Made by a program: the position numbers and the translations under genes. From Labilibaculum sp. K2S (GTDB lineage Bacteria > Bacteroidota > Bacteroidia > Bacteroidales > Marinifilaceae), in assembly GCF_030372765.1 (NCBI RefSeq), contig NZ_JAUCMW010000002.1:363864-427863 (forward strand): a stretch of DNA of 64,000 bases, written 5' to 3'. This document shows, one piece after another, positions 61,476-64,000 of the stretch (the stretch's first letter is position 1; every line of letters begins with the position of its first letter). Under the pieces are notes generated by a model, which saw only the letters and a list, made by a program, of their open reading frames with translations, searched no databases and had not been told where the DNA came from.

Positions 61476-63506
61476 CTAATTCTTAATTTTCTTTAGATCT
61501 ACCCAAGTATTGTGAAAAGCTGTTCCATGCCCAATATCTGTTTCTTTTCCTGTGGTGAATAGGTTTGGTGCGGCACCATTTATGGCCCAATGTCCGTTGG
61601 TGAGCACCACATTTCCTTGACGCAAACCCAAATCGAATTGTACTCTTACTTCCGATTTTCCCTGATGATTATAAATCTCAACCTTTTCCCTGTTTGCGAT
61701 TCCTTTTGCTTCGGCATCCAATGGATGAACGTACAAATAAGCTTCGGGTTCGAATTGTTTGATAACCTCCAAATTTCCAAACTGAGAATGAATTCTGTTT
61801 TTAGAATTGGGTGAAATCAACTGCAAGGGAAACTCCTTTTGAACCGGCAAGGGCACATAATCCGGCAAGGCATCAATTCCCCAAAGTATTTTGGCTTGCT
61901 CGCTATACAATTCTATTTTACCCGATGGAGTCGGGAACTGATGATCTGCGAATGGTATCTCCTCGAAAGAATTGGCCAGTTGCGGTCCTTTCTTTAGTTC
62001 TTCCAAACTCAATTCCGGAAAGTCTTTTAAGAATCCATTCAAATATTCTTCAATGGCTTCATCCGTTGGTTCCGGAATGTGTTTGCTGATTGCCGCCTCA
62101 TCCATACCCAGACGTTTGGCCAGCAAGTAATATATTTCTGTTTCGGGCTTCACTTCTCCGGCAGGTTCCAAAACCTTTTGTTTCAGCTGCACATACGGAT
62201 TCCAATACGAACCAATGATATCCGATTGCTCGAACATGTTCTTGGCCGGCAAAATAAGATCTGCCTCGTAAGCCGTATCGGTCATGAATTGTTCTACCAC
62301 CACCCGAAAATCTGCTTTGCGAAATGCCTTGCGAATGGAATTGGTATCCGGATTTTGCGACAAAGGATTCCCTCTCTCCACCCAAATGAATTTCACTTCC
62401 GGATCTTTGATGTTTAGCAAATCTTCACCCAATTTGGCTACGGATATTTTTCTGCGAAAACTGGGATGTTCACAACCCGGAAAGTATGATTCCGGTTCTT
62501 TTACATCATCGAAAACATAGCTTTGCAAATTGGCATAATGCCAACAGCCGCCTTTCCTGCCAATGTTTCCTGTTATCACCGAAAGGGCCAATAAACAGCG
62601 GGTTGTCTGACCGCCGTTTTCGTATCGCTGCAAGCCATACCCCGGAATCAGAGTCATGGGTTTAATGGTTCCGATCTGCTTGGCCAGGCTGCGAATGGCA
62701 TCTTCTGAAATTCGACAAATCTGCGATACCTTTTCTATCGTGTACGCCTCTACCCGCTCTTTGAACGGTTCGAAACCCAATACATTTTTTTCTATGAACT
62801 CATGATCGATCCAATCATTTTTGATGATTTCCCGTGCCAAGCCTAATGCCAATGCCGCATCGGTTCCCGATTTTACCTGAAACAAAGAGTTTGCCCGTTC
62901 GGTAGATGGAGTTCTTCTTGGATCGACAACTACAAATTTCGCCCCTTTCTCCTGAGCCTTTTCGATAGGAATCATCTCCTGAATGTTTGTCTCGGCAGGA
63001 TTTTTTCCCCACAAAACAATCAGTTTGGCGTATTCCAGATCCCAGGGAGCATTGTGTTTGTTCGCACCCAATGTCAATCGGGTTGCCTCCAATCCGGCGG
63101 GCCAGCACAAATTACCATAAGTGGTTGTTGCTCCTCCAAAGAGTTTCCAGAAGTTGGTACTCACGCCATTCAACAATCCCGACATGCCACTTGAGGCAAA
63201 ATACAAGATAGAATGAGGACCGAAATTTTCTTTGCAATGAGTTAGTTTTTCAGCAATGGTATCCAAAGCCTCCTCCCAGGAAATCCGCTCGTATTTCCCT
63301 TCGGCCACCTTTTTTTGCGGGTATAATATTCTTGATTTGGAATTGGCTCGTTCCACATAAGCCAGGCCTTTAATGCAAGGTCCTTCGGGGGTTGCCCGAT
63401 TTTCAATATGGGGTTCAATGCCTGTGACTGTATTGTTTTCTACCCGAACTTTTATGCTGCAGGTGCTGTAGCAGTTTCGCGGACAAGCAGAGGATATCAA
63501 TTTCAT
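61476..63506 (-). CDS. Molybdopterin-containing oxidoreductase catalytic subunit (DMSO reductase family)
   Basis: A 676-residue enzyme binding a bis-molybdopterin cofactor. The N-terminal [4Fe-4S] site uses Cys8, Cys12, Cys16 and Cys44 (ACPRNCYSTCSI; GPCIKG). Cofactor-binding motifs follow (IVLWGKNPAETN; VDPRRTPSTERA), with a C-terminal dinucleotide-binding domain (LISPNSKNRIHSQFGN; VHPLDAEAKGI). Cys134 in YGNLCWPAG is the best candidate Mo ligand, as in formate-dehydrogenase and polysulfide-reductase branches. There is no twin-arginine signal: the protein starts MKLISSACPRN, so it is probably cytoplasmic. Substrate unknown. Confidence 0.88.
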   Translation of the reverse strand: MKLISSACPRNCYSTCSIKVRVENNTVTGIEPHIENRATPEGPCIKGLAYVERANSKSRILYPQKKVAEGKYERISWEEALDTIAEKLTHCKENFGPHSILYFASSGMSGLLNGVSTNFWKLFGGATTTYGNLCWPAGLEATRLTLGANKHNAPWDLEYAKLIVLWGKNPAETNIQEMIPIEKAQEKGAKFVVVDPRRTPSTERANSLFQVKSGTDAALALGLAREIIKNDWIDHEFIEKNVLGFEPFKERVEAYTIEKVSQICRISEDAIRSLAKQIGTIKPMTLIPGYGLQRYENGGQTTRCLLALSVITGNIGRKGGCWHYANLQSYVFDDVKEPESYFPGCEHPSFRRKISVAKLGEDLLNIKDPEVKFIWVERGNPLSQNPDTNSIRKAFRKADFRVVVEQFMTDTAYEADLILPAKNMFEQSDIIGSYWNPYVQLKQKVLEPAGEVKPETEIYYLLAKRLGMDEAAISKHIPEPTDEAIEEYLNGFLKDFPELSLEELKKGPQLANSFEEIPFADHQFPTPSGKIELYSEQAKILWGIDALPDYVPLPVQKEFPLQLISPNSKNRIHSQFGNLEVIKQFEPEAYLYVHPLDAEAKGIANREKVEIYNHQGKSEVRVQFDLGLRQGNVVLTNGHWAINGAAPNLFTTGKETDIGHGTAFHNTWVDLKKIKN

Positions 63507-63582
63507 GGGAGTGGATCGTTAAATTTGCCGAAAAATTACTCAAAAAATATATGAAAACCTTGGATCAATAATATCTAATAAT

Positions 63583-64000
63583 CCTCTGGCTGAAGCCAGA
63601 GGCAATGCATAAAAACATTAAATAATTATCAAACAATGATACAATGACTCTCATGTCCTTTGTCCCCTGCTTTAGCTGGGGCAATCCATTCAAAACACCT
63701 TATCAATCCTCGGGTTGAAACCCGAGGTAATGCATTAGGCACAGCATAAAACCTCAAATAATCATCATCAAAAAAAAGGACACAATACCCCTCATGTCCT
63801 TTGTCCCCTGCTTTAGCTGGGGCAATAATATTCAATAATCCTCTGGCTGAAGCCAGAGGCAATACATAAGGCAATGCATAAAACATCAAATAATCATCAT
63901 CAAAATAACACAATACCCCTCATGTCCTTTGTCCCCTGCTTTAGCTGGGGCAATAATATTCAATAATCCTCTGGCTGAAGCCAGAGGCAATACATAAGGC
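63583..64000. repeat. REP-like palindrome array at the right edge
   Basis: Two alternating hairpins recur. Type A: CCTCTGGCTGAAGCCAGAGG at 63583-63602, 63840-63859 and 63968-63987, and the related CCTCGGGTTGAAACCCGAGG at 63708-63727. Type B: CCCCTGCTTTAGCTGGGG at 63664-63681, 63805-63822 and 63933-63950. The spacers AATGCATAAAACATCAAATAATCATCATC-like and AATACCCCTCATGTCCTTTG are also repeated, giving units of about 141 and 128 bp. The array runs out of the window. Such palindromes often go with IS200-like RAYT transposases, but none is inside this window. Confidence 0.8.

Noticed and set aside
63629..63913. 94-codon minus-strand ORF with repeated APAKAGDKGHE peptide
   Set aside because: It is the translation of the REP-like palindromes and their spacers; the peptide repeats follow the DNA repeats and no start signal or domain exists.

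Overview
The window is a piece of a low-GC, gene-dense Bacteroidota chromosome. I infer a Bacteroidales/Marinilabiliales-type bacterium, possibly a marine Marinifilaceae-like lineage; the family-level guess is weak. The evidence is promoters of the TTTG-N19-TAnnTTTG type (clearest before rplU), a conserved purH-mreBCD-mrdA-rodA cluster, families typical of the phylum (DUF5686, DUF4286, a DUF4369-type thioredoxin-like lipoprotein, a YafY/WYL regulator beside GyrI-like and DUF1801 proteins), frequent TTG starts and almost no Shine-Dalgarno sites.

Layout. 1-8 kb: central metabolism (gpsA, pgi), an EamA exporter, a LytS-type hybrid histidine kinase and a homologue of cyclic 2,3-diphosphoglycerate synthetase. 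8-18.6 kb: acpH, then on the minus strand a cell-shape and wall cluster (rsmA-mgtE, then purH-mreB-mreC-mreD-mrdA-rodA) whose last gene overlaps acpH tail to tail. 18.8-32.6 kb: a flippase-like membrane protein and a GNAT-fold protein, recQ, kdsD-tatC-DUF5686, lptB, tRNA-Leu(UAG), and the tig-clpP-clpX proteostasis group. 32.6-37.4 kb: a minus-strand Gate-domain transporter-thyA-folA-lipoprotein operon facing a NupG-type nucleoside transporter. 37.4-46.4 kb: bifunctional nuclease, rplU-rpmA, serS, a TPR-DUF4286-EamA-ruvC operon, greA-HIT, and a Rieske-like lipoprotein. 46.5-54.2 kb: membrane pyrophosphatase, ribF, a lipoprotein with a redox-dead thioredoxin domain, lpxH and rmuC. 54.2-64 kb is accessory: a barrel-like protein, an 820-bp gene-free stretch rich in repeats, a WYL regulator operon, a trans-sulfuration enzyme, a cytoplasmic molybdopterin oxidoreductase with a fused FeS/membrane partner, and REP-like palindromes at the right edge.

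The most unusual signals are non-coding. (1) A roughly 100-nt element occurs twice (50515-50617 and 56899-57001), each copy ending exactly at the start codon of an unrelated gene. Both copies fold as an outer stem enclosing two small hairpins, and the differences between them keep the pairing, so it looks like a structured cis-regulatory RNA. (2) A 41-bp tandem repeat made of two 20/21-bp half-units (55421-55605) places the core CAGGA every two helical turns and cannot be coding. (3) A family of hairpins shares the core CACGATAGGTCGTG. (4) A candidate operator lies inside the last codons of the WYL regulator gene. Several proteins have lost or swapped key residues: the thioredoxin Cys pair, the Rieske His ligands and the receiver-domain Lys.
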